64,000 nt of DNA from Melieria omissa (GCA_963971225.1 OZ020269.1:372001-436000), one strand, 5' to 3'. Shown: positions 49,294 through 59,795, counted from the first letter of the stretch. The notes: generated from the sequence alone by a model not told the origin. A program made the numbers and translations.

Positions 49294-50556
49294 ATGGACA
49301 ACGAAATGGATACTACTCCAGGTGGAATCCACATAGGTGGCAATCCACCCGCTTCGGCGGCAGGGGCAAGGATTCTGGAGGCCCCAACCATTGCTCAAGT
49401 CTCCCGCCTTTACCGGCGGGAGCGCATCCTGGAGGAAAGCGGGGTCGTTACCACGATCTCCTCTTCTTCGGAGACGGATGATTCCAAGGAGCCAGAGGGC
49501 CTGCGTCGGGAAGCTGCCACGGTGGCTGAACGACCTCCCAGTGGTTCTAAGGAATAAAAAAAAAGGAGCAAGGCGAGGAGGATCAGAAGGAAGCGGATGG
49601 CTAAGCGCCGGCTTGAAAAGGCAGGCGACACGGCTGAGCCTCCGGAACCCGTGTCCTCCAAAAGACCCAGGTCGGCTGAGGTAACACCCACCGAAGCCAC
49701 TGGTCCGGCGGAGATCACGGAGGTCTCCAAATCGTCCGGCTCGCGAGGCAAGCGGATGAAGACTGCAGCCGAAAACAGCACACCTACCTGCCCTGCAACT
49801 GCTGTCGTCAGGTGCGCCACGGCGCCCAAAGGCACGAGCGTAACCCCGGCAGTAGCCAAAGCGGCGGAGAAGTGTGTTGCCAGTAAGCCGCGGAATGTCC
49901 AAGGCCTCCGACCCAGCACGTCTGCCTGCCCGGCGAAACCTTCGTCAGCGGAGGGTGGCGAGCTGGATCTTCGCCCAAGCACTTCCAAAGGTGCGGCCAA
50001 GCCATCGTACAGCGAGAAGGCTGCCGGCCCGCGGCCGATGGCAGTGATTGGGAAAAGGGGCCCTGACCACAGGTTGACTGATGCAGAACTCGACTTCTGC
50101 AAAAGCCAACTGATGCGTCGGGTTATTGCCTCCGGTCCTGAGGCCAATGCGAAGGGCTATGAGACAAAAGACGGCACTATATTGGTGTCGTGTGCGTCTC
50201 AGGCCAACTTTGACTGGATCAGGAACGCAGTCAATAAGTTGCCTCCTAAGGGGACTACTCGCTTCGCGGTCTACGAAGGCGAGGTCGAGTCCCTCAGGAA
50301 AGCCATCTGCTGGATACCGGACCTTGACCTGTCCACAGCGGATGTGCTCTCCTGTCTGCGTGCCCAGAACCCAGGCATCGACACTAGGCTTTGGCGTGTT
50401 CTCCACCACCGCAAGAGTACCAACCGGGAAGGTAAGGAAGGTGCTTCTCTTGTGGTGAGAATCGATGAAGCCTCTGCTGATGTCCTGGGCTCCCGGTACG
50501 GGAACTGTCTCAGTCTCTTCTTTGGGACTGTCAGTTTTTATGTCTATCCCAAATAG
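49294..50556 (+). pseudogene. LOA-type ORF1 (Gag-like, DUF4780-like) with one in-frame stop
   Basis: The frame opens at ATG 49,294 (MDNEMDTTPGG) and runs in one frame to TAG at 50,554-50,556, about 420 codons, broken only by TAA at 49,555-49,557. A CAA-to-TAA change would explain the stop. The basic stretch that follows (KKRSKARRIRRKRMAKRR) continues naturally. The N-terminal half is low-complexity and rich in Pro, Ser, Ala and basic residues. The C-terminal part (from about 50,060; DAELDFCKSQL, GTILVSCASQANFDWIRNAV, RFAVYEGEVES) looks like the DUF4780 domain of insect retroelement ORF1 proteins. There are no CCHC knuckles. ORF1 protein would bind element RNA. Reinitiation at ATG 49,597 could yield a 319-residue form. 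Confidence 0.8.
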
Positions 50557-53500
50557 GGGGCTCAGACAGTTCTTGTAGTTATCGGCCTCTGTCGGTAACG
50601 CAGATCAACTTGCAGCATTCCAAAGCCGCTACTGCACTTTTAAGTAGTCGGCTCTCCCGGCTGCACACACTACCCCACATAACAACAATTCAAGAGCCCT
50701 GGGTCTTTAGGGGCCGGGTCTGTGGCCTTGAGTCGTTGAAAGGGGCCACTGTACTGTATGATAGGAATTCGACTAGACCTAGAACCTGTCTTATAGTATC
50801 ATCTCATCTTACGGTGACTAGTCTTGACCTTTTCTGCTGTCAGGACCTGGTTGCTGCTGAGGTGAGCTTCAAGGGTATGCACGGATGGTCAAGGTTCGTG
50901 ATTGCGTCTGGGTACTTTCCTTACGATGCACTGGAAGCGCCACCACCTGGGAAGGTCGCTAGTCTCGTGAGGTTTTGTGAGCAGCGCAATCTCGGTCTCA
51001 TTTTATGTTGCGATGCTAATGCCCAGCACACAATCTGGGGCAGCAGCAAATGCAACAACCGAGGCTCTCGGCTGTTCGGGTATATTGCATCCTCCGGCCT
51101 GAATATTCACAACACTGGCAATCAGCCTACGTTTGTGACTACAAGAAGGCAGGAGGTGATTGACATCACTCTATCTAATACTAGACTGGGGTGGTCAATC
51201 AACAACTGGAGAGTCCTCAACGAAGAATCGTGTTCGGACCACAGGTATATCGAGTTTCAGTGCGGCGAGGAGGCACAAATGCCATTGCCCTCTAGGAACC
51301 CGAAAAACGCAGACTGGCCGAAATTTCGGGAGGCATTGCGGAATAAATACGCGACGCCACCGAAAATTCGTAAGGAGCGGTGTATTGAGGCGGCTGTTGA
51401 GCATCTCAATACTGCCCTAACATCAAGCTTCGAGCTAGCCTGCCCAACTAGACCTCCCCTTGGCCGGACCCCTGTTCCGTGGTGGAATAGGGAGCTTCAG
51501 TCGCTAAGGCGTGAGTCTAGAAAACTTCTCAACCGGGCCCTCAAGACGAATCTTGACGAGGACTGGGAGCGCTACCGATGCACTCAGAAGAACTACAAGA
51601 GGCTTATTCGAAGTTCGAAGAAGGCCTCTTTTAGAGATTTCTGTAGTGGCATTGAATCCTTGAGCGACACAGCTAGGCTGGTAAAAGTTCTGAAAAAGGA
51701 CCAAACCGCGAAGCTGGGGTCGCTTAGGAAACCTGATGGCTCCTACACGGAGAGGAAAAGTGAGACACTCAGTCTACTGATGGAGTCTCACTTTCCAGGA
51801 AATCAGGTCACTGTTGCCCAGCAGCTTTCGTCCCTGGATGGAACTACTGTTAGGGCAATCACACCCTCTCGACATGACTGGTACGTCGCCAGAACTGTGG
51901 CGAATGAAGCTGGCATTCGATTTGCCATCAAGTCCTTTGACAGCTTCAAATCGCCCGGTCCTGATGGCATTTATCCTATCGTGTTGAGGGAAGGTATAGA
52001 GTCAGTAGTCATGGCACTGAAGAAAATCTTCACGGCATGCCTGGCACTGGCCTATATACCACGCCCTTGGAGGATGGTGAGAGTCGCGTTCATTCCGAAA
52101 GTCGGAAAGGACGACTACACTAGCCCCAAGAGCTTTAGACCTATTAGCATGACTTCTTTTATGCTAAAAAGTCTCGAACGGCTGGTGGAGTTACGGATAC
52201 GTAAGGAGTCGCTTAAGATGCATCCTCTGTCTCCATTTCAGCATGCCTACCAAAGTGGGAAGTCCTGCGAGTCGGCTCTGCAAAATCTGGTTGGTAGGAT
52301 AGAGCGAGCCATCGACAGGAAGGACTACGCGGTGGGAATCTTTGTGGATATAGAGGGCGCTTTTGACAATGCGACTTTTGACAGTATGTGTAACGCTGCT
52401 AGCCGACACGGCGTAGACCGGGCTTTGGTAAATTGGATACGTTCAATGCTAGCCCAAAGAATCATGACGGTGCGGGCAGAGGACGATCTACTGGTGTCAT
52501 CCGGTGTAAATAGAGGCTGCCCTCAAGGTGGGGTGCTGTCTCCATTGCTCTGGTGCATGGTGATTGATCCCCTGCTCATCACTCTGAATGACTCTGGAGT
52601 CTACGCACAAGCATACGCGGACGATGTGGCCTGTCTCGTAACCGGCCCCTCCCTTATGCACATCTGCAGAAAGGTGCAGAAAACTCTGGATATGATTGAC
52701 ACCTGGTGTAATGCGAACGGGCTATCTGCTAATCCCGCCAAAACTGGTATGGTTCTCTTTACCAGGAGGAGGAAGCTTGATAGAGTCGTTCTGCCCACAC
52801 TCAAGGGGGTCACTATCCAGCTATCCAAGGAGATTAAATATCTGGGAGTCATCCTAGATGATAAACTCCTATGGAAATCTCACGTAGAACTAAAGACATC
52901 GAAAGCACTGTCGGCTTTCTGGCAATGCAGAGGTGTATTTGGGAAAACGTGGGGTCTTTCCCCTAGCAAGATCCTCTGGATCTACAAAGCTATGATAAGA
53001 CCCATCATCTCCTACGCATCGGTAGTCTGGATGAGCAGACTCTCTCTTGCAGGGGTCAAGATAACCTTGTCCAGACTGCAGCGCACTGTGGCCATATGTT
53101 GTACTGGAGCCTTTCCAACTACTTCTGGCCCATCGCTAGATGCCCTGGTGAGCCTTCCTCCACTTGATGTTTTCATCCAAGGAGAGGCCCTAAAGGCCAT
53201 CCGAAGACTAAAACACAGTGGCCAGTGGTATGGCGCTTGTCCGGCACTGGATAATTGTGCTGGCACCGACATTGACCTCACAGTCATGTCCATGCCCCTC
53301 GACTCCATGCCTACAACTGTCATATTAAAAAAGCGGTACATGGTGTTGCTGCCTGAGGCTCACTCTTGGTCGTATCCTGAGGATGAGCCCGGTAAACACT
53401 GTTTCCGTATATTCACGGACGGCTCCAGAACGGAAGATGGTTCTGGCTCTGGGGTCTTCATGGAATCCACGGGGACTAGACGGTTCTTTGCCCTAGGCTC

Positions 53501-53696
53501 GCACGCATCTGTGTTTCAGGCGGAGGTGCATGCGATACTTGAGGCGATGAACTTTGTCGTAGAGAGTAAGTGGAAAGGCAGGTCTATCTGTGTCTGTAGC
53601 GACAGCAAAGCTGCGCTTATGGCCTTGGACAGCCCTCCAACCACCTCTATGCTAGTCAGGTCCTGCAAATCCAGGCTTAATTATGTTGGAAAATAC
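50481..53696 (+). pseudogene. LOA-type ORF2, 5' part: endonuclease, reverse transcriptase, start of RNase H
   Basis: ORF2 nicks target DNA and reverse-transcribes the element RNA. The frame opens after a TGA at 50,478-50,480. The conserved product begins near VTQINLQHSKAA (about 50,592), with the Asn of the APE endonuclease, followed by FVIASGYFPYD, CDANAQHTIWGS and SDHRYIEF. RT motifs are FRPISMTSFMLKSLERLV, GIFVDIEGAFDN, NRGCPQGGVLSPLLW and AYADDVACLV (about 52,611). RNase H starts at RIFTDGSR (about 53,405), with AEVHAILEAM and CSDSKAAL. No ATG occurs in frame before the endonuclease. The frame is cut after codon TAC at 53,696 by the BEL LTR, whose sequence adds a spurious end at 53,783. 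Confidence 0.9.
53692..53696. repeat. Target-site duplication (AATAC) of the BEL element, left
   Basis: AATAC precedes the left LTR and is repeated at 59,135-59,139 after the right LTR. Five bp is the usual duplication for BEL/Pao integration. Confidence 0.9.
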
Positions 53697-53940
53697 TGTA
53701 AAAACCGATCGTCGCGGAGCGTGGTAAATGAAACGCGTTGGGTGCGGTTAGGGGGTTTTCGGTCTTTATTTGAAGACGTGTAAAAGACGAATGTACAGAG
53801 AATACAATGAACATTAAACGAGACGAACGGCCGAAGCCGGGGAGCAGAAAATAGGGGGAAACATGAGTACAAAGGGACAAGGAAAGGAAGGGATTAGAGG
53901 TGGGATCGACAGATCACTAGAAACAGCACTCATTTAGCCA
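53697..53940 (-). repeat. 3' LTR of the BEL element
   Basis: Read on the minus strand it starts TGGCTAAATGAGTGC and ends CGGTTTTTACA. A minus-strand AATAAA (complement TTTATT near 53,765) sits about 70 nt from the LTR end, a plausible polyadenylation signal. It is identical to the other LTR. Confidence 0.93.
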
Positions 53941-54545
53941 TCGCGGCCGCCATTGCATATTGCAATTTATTAAAGTTGCGAAGAGTTGGCGATGAACTGC
54001 GGCGGACGGCTGCAGGATGGGCTGACGGCTGAGGAGTTGTCGTCGATCCTTGATGATGAAACCCTGGAGAGTGCGTTGAGAGCCTCCTTGCTGCCATGCG
54101 GGATAAACTTGAAGGCAGCTGCTGCGATGGTCGGCTAGCGTACGATCTGCAAAGGAGGTAGATGTCAGATGATTGGAAATTACAGTATTGAGGCTGACAT
54201 CGTGGGAATGAGAAAACGTGGCTGAGCTGCGGGGTTCGCTTAAGCCAGAGCCAAGGGAATATGAAAAGATACATATTTTTACACATTTACACATTTTTGG
54301 CTGTATTGCCATTTCATTTCTTTAGGGAGAATGAGAATTTCGAGAGGGTTATGAGGAATTATTTTGCACGTCATAATAAATATGTTTGTAGGGCTCGAGA
54401 GAAGCAAGGGAACCGATCGAGGATGCCGGTTTGCTCTTCGAGAGGGTGTAGGCAGTCAACCGCTCTTTGGTCCGGGGTTGGACTTGTACGAGCATAACCT
54501 TAGGCTTTAGGAATTGCTGAAGCCGTTACACCCGAGAGGGAGATC
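53941..54545 (-). other. BEL element, non-coding stretch between the stop codon and 3' LTR
   Basis: These 605 bp hold no recognisable integrase or RNase H. The stretch next to the LTR (minus strand CAATGGCGGCCGCGA) is only moderately purine-rich, so the polypurine tract is not clear. Two overlapping minus-strand open frames (118 and 131 codons) are rich in Ser, Arg and His and match nothing I know. I take this as the remnant left after internal deletion of pol. Confidence 0.6.
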
Positions 54546-57071
54546 TTATAGATCTTGGAGTTTATACCCGATCAGTCCGACGTCTGCGGGATCTGCAACG
54601 TTTGGAGCAAGTCGCATTGGAGTGGCGACTGTCCTCTTTTTGGACCCGGGATGGAGTCGGTGCAATGAGGAATTGCGGGGAAATGCAATTTCCGTCAGTT
54701 GCTGTGAATGTGTAGAACGAGTGGCGTCATGCCAACGCTCTTGTCGAACCCTTTTGGGAGCCTTCATTGGAGGCGAAAGCCCTCCTGCGGGGTCGAAACG
54801 TTTGGCAACTAAGGGGGAAATTTGCCGGTTTGAGCATGAGTTTGCAGGAGTGGTGGGCTCGAAGTGATTTTCCATTATTTCCTGAGGTGGAAACCCTGCG
54901 GGATTGAGGGCGGCAATCACTTGCGAAAGAGCTTCCTTTAGGGCAGGAAGATTATTTCGAAGGGCGTGTCCAGTATGCATATGGCGACCTGGTACCTCTG
55001 TGGCACATGTCAAATGCGAAGAACGGGGTACTGGACCGCTTAATACCCAACCGAATACTGTATGCTGAGCAAGTAAGCTGCCACATACATTCCGGTGGAT
55101 ACCTTCGAGCATGATCTGCGGGATGAGATCACTGCCAATCACTATATCAATCTGCGCTGTCTCGAAGGGATTTGGATCAGCGAGTTCTAGCATGGCGAAA
55201 TGTTTCATATTGGGAGCGTTTATGTGGGAAGATGGGAGCGAATTCGTAAGCTCTTGGAGCACGATTGCTTGCACGGGGAGTTTCGTGCTCGATTGGGGGA
55301 CTGCCAATGTAAAGAAGCATGTATGATTGGCATTTTGCACAATCTGACCGCCCATGCCCGAGATTTGGAAGGGGGATTTCTCGATCGGCAATTTGAGGCG
55401 TTTCTGGACCTTCGCGGAGATGAAGGTACGCTGAGAGGCTTGGTCGATCAACGCTCGAACCTTAAACAACTTTCCTGAGTGTTCAATGGACACCAGTGCC
55501 GTAGGCAGAAGAGATTGGGTGCCATTATTAGAGCGTAGGGCTTGTACTTTGGGCGTACTTTGCCTGGACGATGTGCGGGGTTGCGCATCCGAAAGGGGGG
55601 AATGAGTACCGGAGCTGTTGTGCGTTCGTTTTGGAGCTGTTGCGACCTGTGATCGGTACGAATGTGACCGATTAGGAGTATGAGAGGGTTGCGCATTGCC
55701 TTTAGGGAAATGAAGCATGGAATGGTGCTTCACCTGGCAATATACGCACGTAAAATTGCTTGTACAATTTTTAGTGAGATGTGATGTAGCAAGACAATTC
55801 ACGCAAAGATTGTGCTTCTTAACGTATTTAAGTCGACTCTGGGGGGTGAGTCTTTTAAAGCTCTGGCAAGTCCGTATGGGATGATTTGCGTTGCAGAGTT
55901 TGCACGCGAAGTCCCTTTTCACTTGAGTGTGATAATTTAGGGATTTGTGTGGCCGATTTGGGAGGACATTGGAAGTCGAAGGTTGAGACGGTTTCGGCTT
56001 AGAAGGGCGAATACTTTGCAACCGTTCAAGTACCTCATATCTGCCGGTCAGGAACTCATCCATTTGCGACCAGGGTGGCAGATCCTTCCGGGATGTCAAT
56101 GATTGCTCCCATAGAGCAAGTGTCTCTTGGGGCAATTTGGTACAACATATGTAAACCAATAGCGGATCCCAATTGTCAGTGTCTACGGCCTGAGAATTGA
56201 GAACAGACAGACAATTGTTTATTGTGTTTTGGATCCGCTGAAGTGCCTCACTATCTTCAGTGTGGGCAGGAGCGATATTTAGGAGGGATCTAATTTGTGA
56301 ATCAATGAGTATGCGTTTGTTTTCGAAGCGTGATTTTAAAGCTTCCCACGCGAGTCCGAAATTCTCATCGGTTAATGCATATTGCTTTACAATAGCACCG
56401 GCTTTACCTTGCGTCTTGTATCGGAGGTGATACAATTTTTGGGCTGGAGTGAGCTGGGGGTGGTTGATGTAAACCGCGGTAAACATGTCCCGAAAGGACG
56501 GCCATTGCTCATAGCCCCCGAAAAAGGTTTCGGTATCACAAGGCGGAACTTGTAGGCAAATGTAAGGGGTATTTGCTGGTTCTAGGAGTCGAACCGGTTC
56601 CATATGCGCAGCGGGCTGGGGGGACTGAATTTGGAGCATCTCAATGATGTCCGACATCTGAGCCATGCACAACTCATACTGGTCTGTGCAGGCGTCGATT
56701 TTTTGCCTAGCCGACTCTTTGAAACCGTCGGGCTGGCCGTTGTCTTCAGCAATGAAGACTGCCTCATGTGCGCACATAAGCCTCTCCCATTGGGCTTGCA
56801 AATTTTTTTGCTTAATTTGGACCAGAGATTTGGTCAAATCCTCAATGGGAGCCGATGAAAATTTTGTGCATAATAGCACGAGTCTGTCATACTCGAAAGT
56901 AAATTTGGCAACACTGGGATCGGTTGCTTTGGGAATGGAAAGTTTGGAGCGCGTGTTTAGTGGCTCCCGAGTTACAGGAACTGTCAAACGTGCATTGGTT
57001 GACTTCGGGGATCTGGAGGAAGGAGTCTCCATTGTGATAAGTTGGCGTTTAGGGGATCGCTCAACCGGCAT
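54546..57071 (-). CDS. BEL/Pao Gag-protease polyprotein with deleted RT region, 841 aa
   Basis: Residues about 175-325 form the Gag-like DUF1759 region (FFGGYEQWPSFRDMF, LAWEALKSRFEN). Cysteine-rich knuckles follow at about 390-450, including a classical CX2CX4HX4C (CVNCLATSHLTKNC). An aspartic protease of the A17/DUF1758 type spans about 520-680 (ALIDQASQRTFIS with catalytic Asp near 543; HTVFGWVLSG). Right after it, TGHALRN...AALNPAGFPPQEI matches the part of BEL reverse transcriptase just downstream of the YVDD box, and VAKRFDPAGGLSPP matches the region after the thumb. The RT palm with YVDD is therefore absent, apparently by in-frame deletion. The last 40 residues are further pol scraps. 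The Met at 57,071 heads a basic start (MPVERSPKRQL). The frame has no stops, so Gag and protease could still be made. Confidence 0.88.
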   Translation of the reverse strand: MPVERSPKRQLITMETPSSRSPKSTNARLTVPVTREPLNTRSKLSIPKATDPSVAKFTFEYDRLVLLCTKFSSAPIEDLTKSLVQIKQKNLQAQWERLMCAHEAVFIAEDNGQPDGFKESARQKIDACTDQYELCMAQMSDIIEMLQIQSPQPAAHMEPVRLLEPANTPYICLQVPPCDTETFFGGYEQWPSFRDMFTAVYINHPQLTPAQKLYHLRYKTQGKAGAIVKQYALTDENFGLAWEALKSRFENKRILIDSQIRSLLNIAPAHTEDSEALQRIQNTINNCLSVLNSQAVDTDNWDPLLVYICCTKLPQETLALWEQSLTSRKDLPPWSQMDEFLTGRYEVLERLQSIRPSKPKPSQPSTSNVLPNRPHKSLNYHTQVKRDFACKLCNANHPIRTCQSFKRLTPQSRLKYVKKHNLCVNCLATSHLTKNCTSNFTCVYCQVKHHSMLHFPKGNAQPSHTPNRSHSYRSQVATAPKRTHNSSGTHSPLSDAQPRTSSRQSTPKVQALRSNNGTQSLLPTALVSIEHSGKLFKVRALIDQASQRTFISAKVQKRLKLPIEKSPFQISGMGGQIVQNANHTCFFTLAVPQSSTKLPVQAIVLQELTNSLPSSHINAPNMKHFAMLELADPNPFETAQIDIVIGSDLIPQIMLEGIHRNVCGSLLAQHTVFGWVLSGPVPRSSHLTCATEVPGRHMHTGHALRNNLPALKEALSQVIAALNPAGFPPQEIMENHFEPTTPANSCSNRQISPLVAKRFDPAGGLSPPMKAPKRVRQERWHDATRSTHSQQLTEIAFPRNSSLHRLHPGSKKRTVATPMRLAPNVADPADVGLIGYKLQDL

Positions 57072-58890
57072 TTTGTATAAAAAAGCTCGACAAAGGGTAA
57101 AAAATTTGAATAAATATATGTGTATTTAAATGTAGGGTATTGGGGAAATAGACGTGTAGTCTAACCGCGTCCGCGCGAACGATAATTGAGTATGGGAAGA
57201 GTTGGGAATGTGAAAATTCGTTCAAACGAATTTGAACACTTGTCGAGCAACAAATAAATAAATAAATAAAAAATTGTACACTTGTGTGTGTAAATGTGAA
57301 GGGAAATATATATGTATGGGTAATAAATATAAATGTGAATATGGGAATTGAGAATGTATGTAAAATTATTATAATATAAATATAAATTAAATGTGTAGTC
57401 AATTGTGTATTAAATTTGTTTTTATTCGTGAAAAAGTGAATTTTATTTTGTATGGGAATGTGAATGTGAATTTGTGTGAATATACACGTATGTATGTGTA
57501 TAAAATTGGGTGTGTATATATTTGTATATATATATGTATATGTGTATGTGATTCTTTGTATTATTATCAGTGAACGTAAAAAAGTTAAAATAAATTTGTG
57601 TACAAACAATTTTTGTGTGCAAGTGGGGGATATTTGTCCCACTGTATGCACTTGGGGTGGCAGCAGATGCGCAGTGAATGAGTATCTGCAGCACTATTGA
57701 AAATTTTCGAAGTCCTAGAAAATTTTTCAATATGCTGCGAAAGGGAAGTAACTCGTCCCACTGTGCTTGCGTTTATATACTTCTGCTAGCGAGAGCGGGG
57801 AAATGCTTAGGCAGAAGTATGTATGTGTAATTGCACTTGGATGCAGCAGCGGGAGTGCTTGCTGCTTGTGCGTGCGTATATCGCACAAAGCGAAACGCGA
57901 AAATATACACAGGTGGGAGAGCGCGAGATCAACAGCTGGAGTGGTCGCTGCTGATCTGCGATATGCACAAAGCAAACGTAGCGAAAATGTGCAGATTAGA
58001 AAAAAGTGCGAAGCAGGCTGCAGCCCAAAAAGTCAATGTGCAAACAAATAGCGCAAAATTATGTGCAGCAGCGGGCTTGCTTACTGCGATAATCGAACGG
58101 GGTAGGGGGTACCAGTATATAATTTTGTGACTGGATTTTAGGGATTTTTTTTTTTGGGAATGGGTATATATATTTTATACAAATTTTATTTTGTGTTAGT
58201 GAATGTTAATTTTTTAATAAAAATTGTTGGGCTTATCTTTTTGGGGCCCAATGCCCGAGAATGGGGATTGCCTCTACGTCGTTTGTGTCCGCCGTTTGTG
58301 CTGCTTGCTGTTGTTTGCTGTTGTTGCTGCTGTGTTGTGCTAAGTTTTGCTGTTGTTTTTTTTGTCCACTGTTTGTGCTGTTGTTGCTGCCCTTTTTGTC
58401 TGCTTTGTGTGGTGCTGTGTGTTGTGTTGTTGGCTGTTTGCCGTTGTTGGCTGCCCTCTTCGTCTGATCTGTGTTCTGCTGTGGGTGTGTGTTTTGTTGT
58501 TGTTTTTCTGTTCAATTTTTGTGGGTGTGTTTGTTGTTGGTTTTATGTAGTCTGTGTTTTTTGTTTTTCTGATATCACCGCACTGCACTATGTCTCGTTA
58601 CTTTTTTTGGGTTTGTTTTTTAATATTCAAAATTTTGGTATCGGTGATTTGTATATTGTATGGTTTGTGCACTGTTTTTTGATTTTGTTGTGTGTATCAC
58701 CTTCGTGTTTGTTCTTGGTTCACTGTTTGTTGAGTTGTCACTCTTTGTATTTGGTTGTTTTTTTTTGTGTCACTTTTCACTTTTCGTGTAACTTTGTATA
58801 TTGTTTGAAGTTTGTAATTTAACTTTGTTTGTTAATGTTTTTAGTGTTTGTATTTCCGCGGCGCGAGTTCGCGGTTGGCTCGAAGGACCA
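57072..58890 (-). other. BEL element 5' leader, low-complexity
   Basis: These 1.8 kb between the 5' LTR and the Gag start have no recognisable domain. On the plus strand, 57,240-57,600 is rich in TGTGTATATA-like dinucleotide runs, and 58,270-58,780 is rich in TTGTTGCTGCTG (CAACAACAGC on the element's coding strand). A plus-strand open frame of 222 codons at 58,154-58,822 is very rich in Cys, Val, Leu and Phe only because of this repeat. A long unstructured leader is common in BEL and in non-autonomous LTR elements. Confidence 0.7.
58873..58890 (-). other. Candidate primer-binding site of the BEL element
   Basis: Immediately downstream of the 5' LTR the minus strand reads TGGTCCTTCGAGCCAACC. 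The TGG start pairs with a tRNA CCA end, as expected for a primer-binding site. I have not assigned the tRNA. Confidence 0.6.
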
Positions 58891-59134
58891 TGTAAAAACC
58901 GATCGTCGCGGAGCGTGGTAAATGAAACGCGTTGGGTGCGGTTAGGGGGTTTTCGGTCTTTATTTGAAGACGTGTAAAAGACGAATGTACAGAGAATACA
59001 ATGAACATTAAACGAGACGAACGGCCGAAGCCGGGGAGCAGAAAATAGGGGGAAACATGAGTACAAAGGGACAAGGAAAGGAAGGGATTAGAGGTGGGAT
59101 CGACAGATCACTAGAAACAGCACTCATTTAGCCA
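58891..59134 (-). repeat. 5' LTR of the BEL element
   Basis: Identical over 244 bp to the LTR at 53,697-53,940 and directly followed on the plus strand by the AATAC target duplication. It would carry the promoter for the minus-strand element. Confidence 0.93.
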
Positions 59135-59685
59135 AATACAATAGCCTGATGCTCACCTGGGTCCCGGGACACGCAGGAATTGTGGGTAACGAGACCTCGG
59201 ATTCCCTAGCTAGAATGGGCTCTGAGGCTGATTTTGTCGGCCCTGAGCCTGTTCTGCCACTCCCATCCGCAGCCATCAAAGCCACAGTTAACGAATGGGT
59301 CACTATGACCCAGGAGCGAGCATGGCAGGCTGAGAGCGGCTGCAGGTGGACGAAACTTATGCTTCCCGCCATATCCGACAAATGCTCACAGTTTCTCTTG
59401 TCACTAGGCAGAAGAGACTGCAGGCAGATGGTCGGGTTAATGACGGGCCATTTCCTATGGGCGAAGCACATGGAAATGGTAGGCATATCTGACAGTGCCC
59501 TATGTCCTGCCTGTGGGGAGGACGTTGAGACGGCGGAACACTTCCTGTGTCTCTGCCCCGCGTTCGCTCGTATCAGGTTTGAGACGTTTGGCACTGATGT
59601 GCTAAGAAGCGACCACCTTGGCTCCTTGGCACCCCAGGATCTATCAAGGTTTCTTCGGAAATCGGGTAGATTTAAAGCACATTAA
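59135..59685 (+). pseudogene. LOA-type ORF2, 3' part: end of RNase H and C-terminal zinc motif
   Basis: After the second AATAC the frame resumes exactly in phase with the 5' part (NSLMLTWVPGHAGIVGNETS), completing RNase H: the His in WVPGHAG and the Asp in ETSDSLARMG. The C-terminus has CPACGEDVETAEHFLCLC, a CX2C...H...C zinc-like motif common in ORF2 of this group, and ends at TAA 59,683-59,685. Apart from the insertion ORF2 has no other lesion and would be about 1,210 residues long. Confidence 0.9.
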
Positions 59686-59787
59686 CAGGGAACAACAAGT
59701 CGTAGTACAATGGACGTATAATTGTCTGAGTGCTGCGCTTGCTAGATCGTTCCGACAAAGGAAAAAAAAAGAAAAAAAAAAAAAAAA
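59686..59787 (+). other. LOA-type element 3' UTR and A-rich tail
   Basis: A short 3' UTR of about 75 bp is followed by an A-rich tail interrupted by one G (59,762-59,787). The tail abuts the right target duplication GGGTCAAG. A poly-A end is typical of target-primed reverse transcription by LOA, I and Jockey elements. Confidence 0.88.
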
Positions 59788-59795
59788 GGGTCAAG
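59788..59795. repeat. Right target-site duplication of the LOA-type element
   Basis: Second copy of GGGTCAAG, directly after the A-rich tail and followed by CGAAATGCACAATGTG, the same sequence that follows the single copy in the empty paralogue at 60,984. Confidence 0.92.

Larger units (their letters stand above)
53697..59134 (-). mobile_element. Non-autonomous BEL/Pao LTR retrotransposon nested in LOA ORF2
   Basis: Two direct 244-bp LTRs (53,697-53,940 and 58,891-59,134) with TG...CA ends enclose a minus-strand internal region with one long frame (Gag plus protease). The LTRs are identical by eye, so insertion is recent. Total length is 5,438 bp, short for a complete BEL element, because the RT core, most of RNase H and the integrase are missing. 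Mobilisation would need enzymes from a complete relative. Confidence 0.92.
49013..59787 (+). mobile_element. LOA/I-group non-LTR retrotransposon, split by a nested BEL element
   Basis: The element has a 5' UTR, two open reading frames, a short 3' UTR and an A-rich tail (59,762-59,787), and it is bounded by GGGTCAAG duplications. Removing the nested 5.4-kb BEL element leaves about 5.3 kb, a normal full length for this group. An ORF2 with an APE-type endonuclease, reverse transcriptase and terminal RNase H, together with a DUF4780-like ORF1, fits LOA-clade elements best; the I clade is the alternative. One nonsense codon in ORF1 and the BEL insertion in ORF2 inactivate this copy. Confidence 0.88.

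Noticed and set aside
49192..50409. Long minus-strand frames of 154-245 codons opposite LOA ORF1
   Set aside because: They are shadows of the GC-rich ORF1, with Arg/Gly/Ser/Pro-rich composition and no recognisable domain.
53930..54312. Minus-strand frames of 118 and 131 codons as a BEL integrase remnant or env
   Set aside because: I could not find integrase, envelope or signal-peptide features. They are best left as non-coding remnant.
58154..58822. A 222-codon plus-strand frame resembling a Cys/Leu-rich membrane protein
   Set aside because: It is produced by the TTGTTGCTGCTG-like low-complexity leader of the BEL element and lies antisense to that element.
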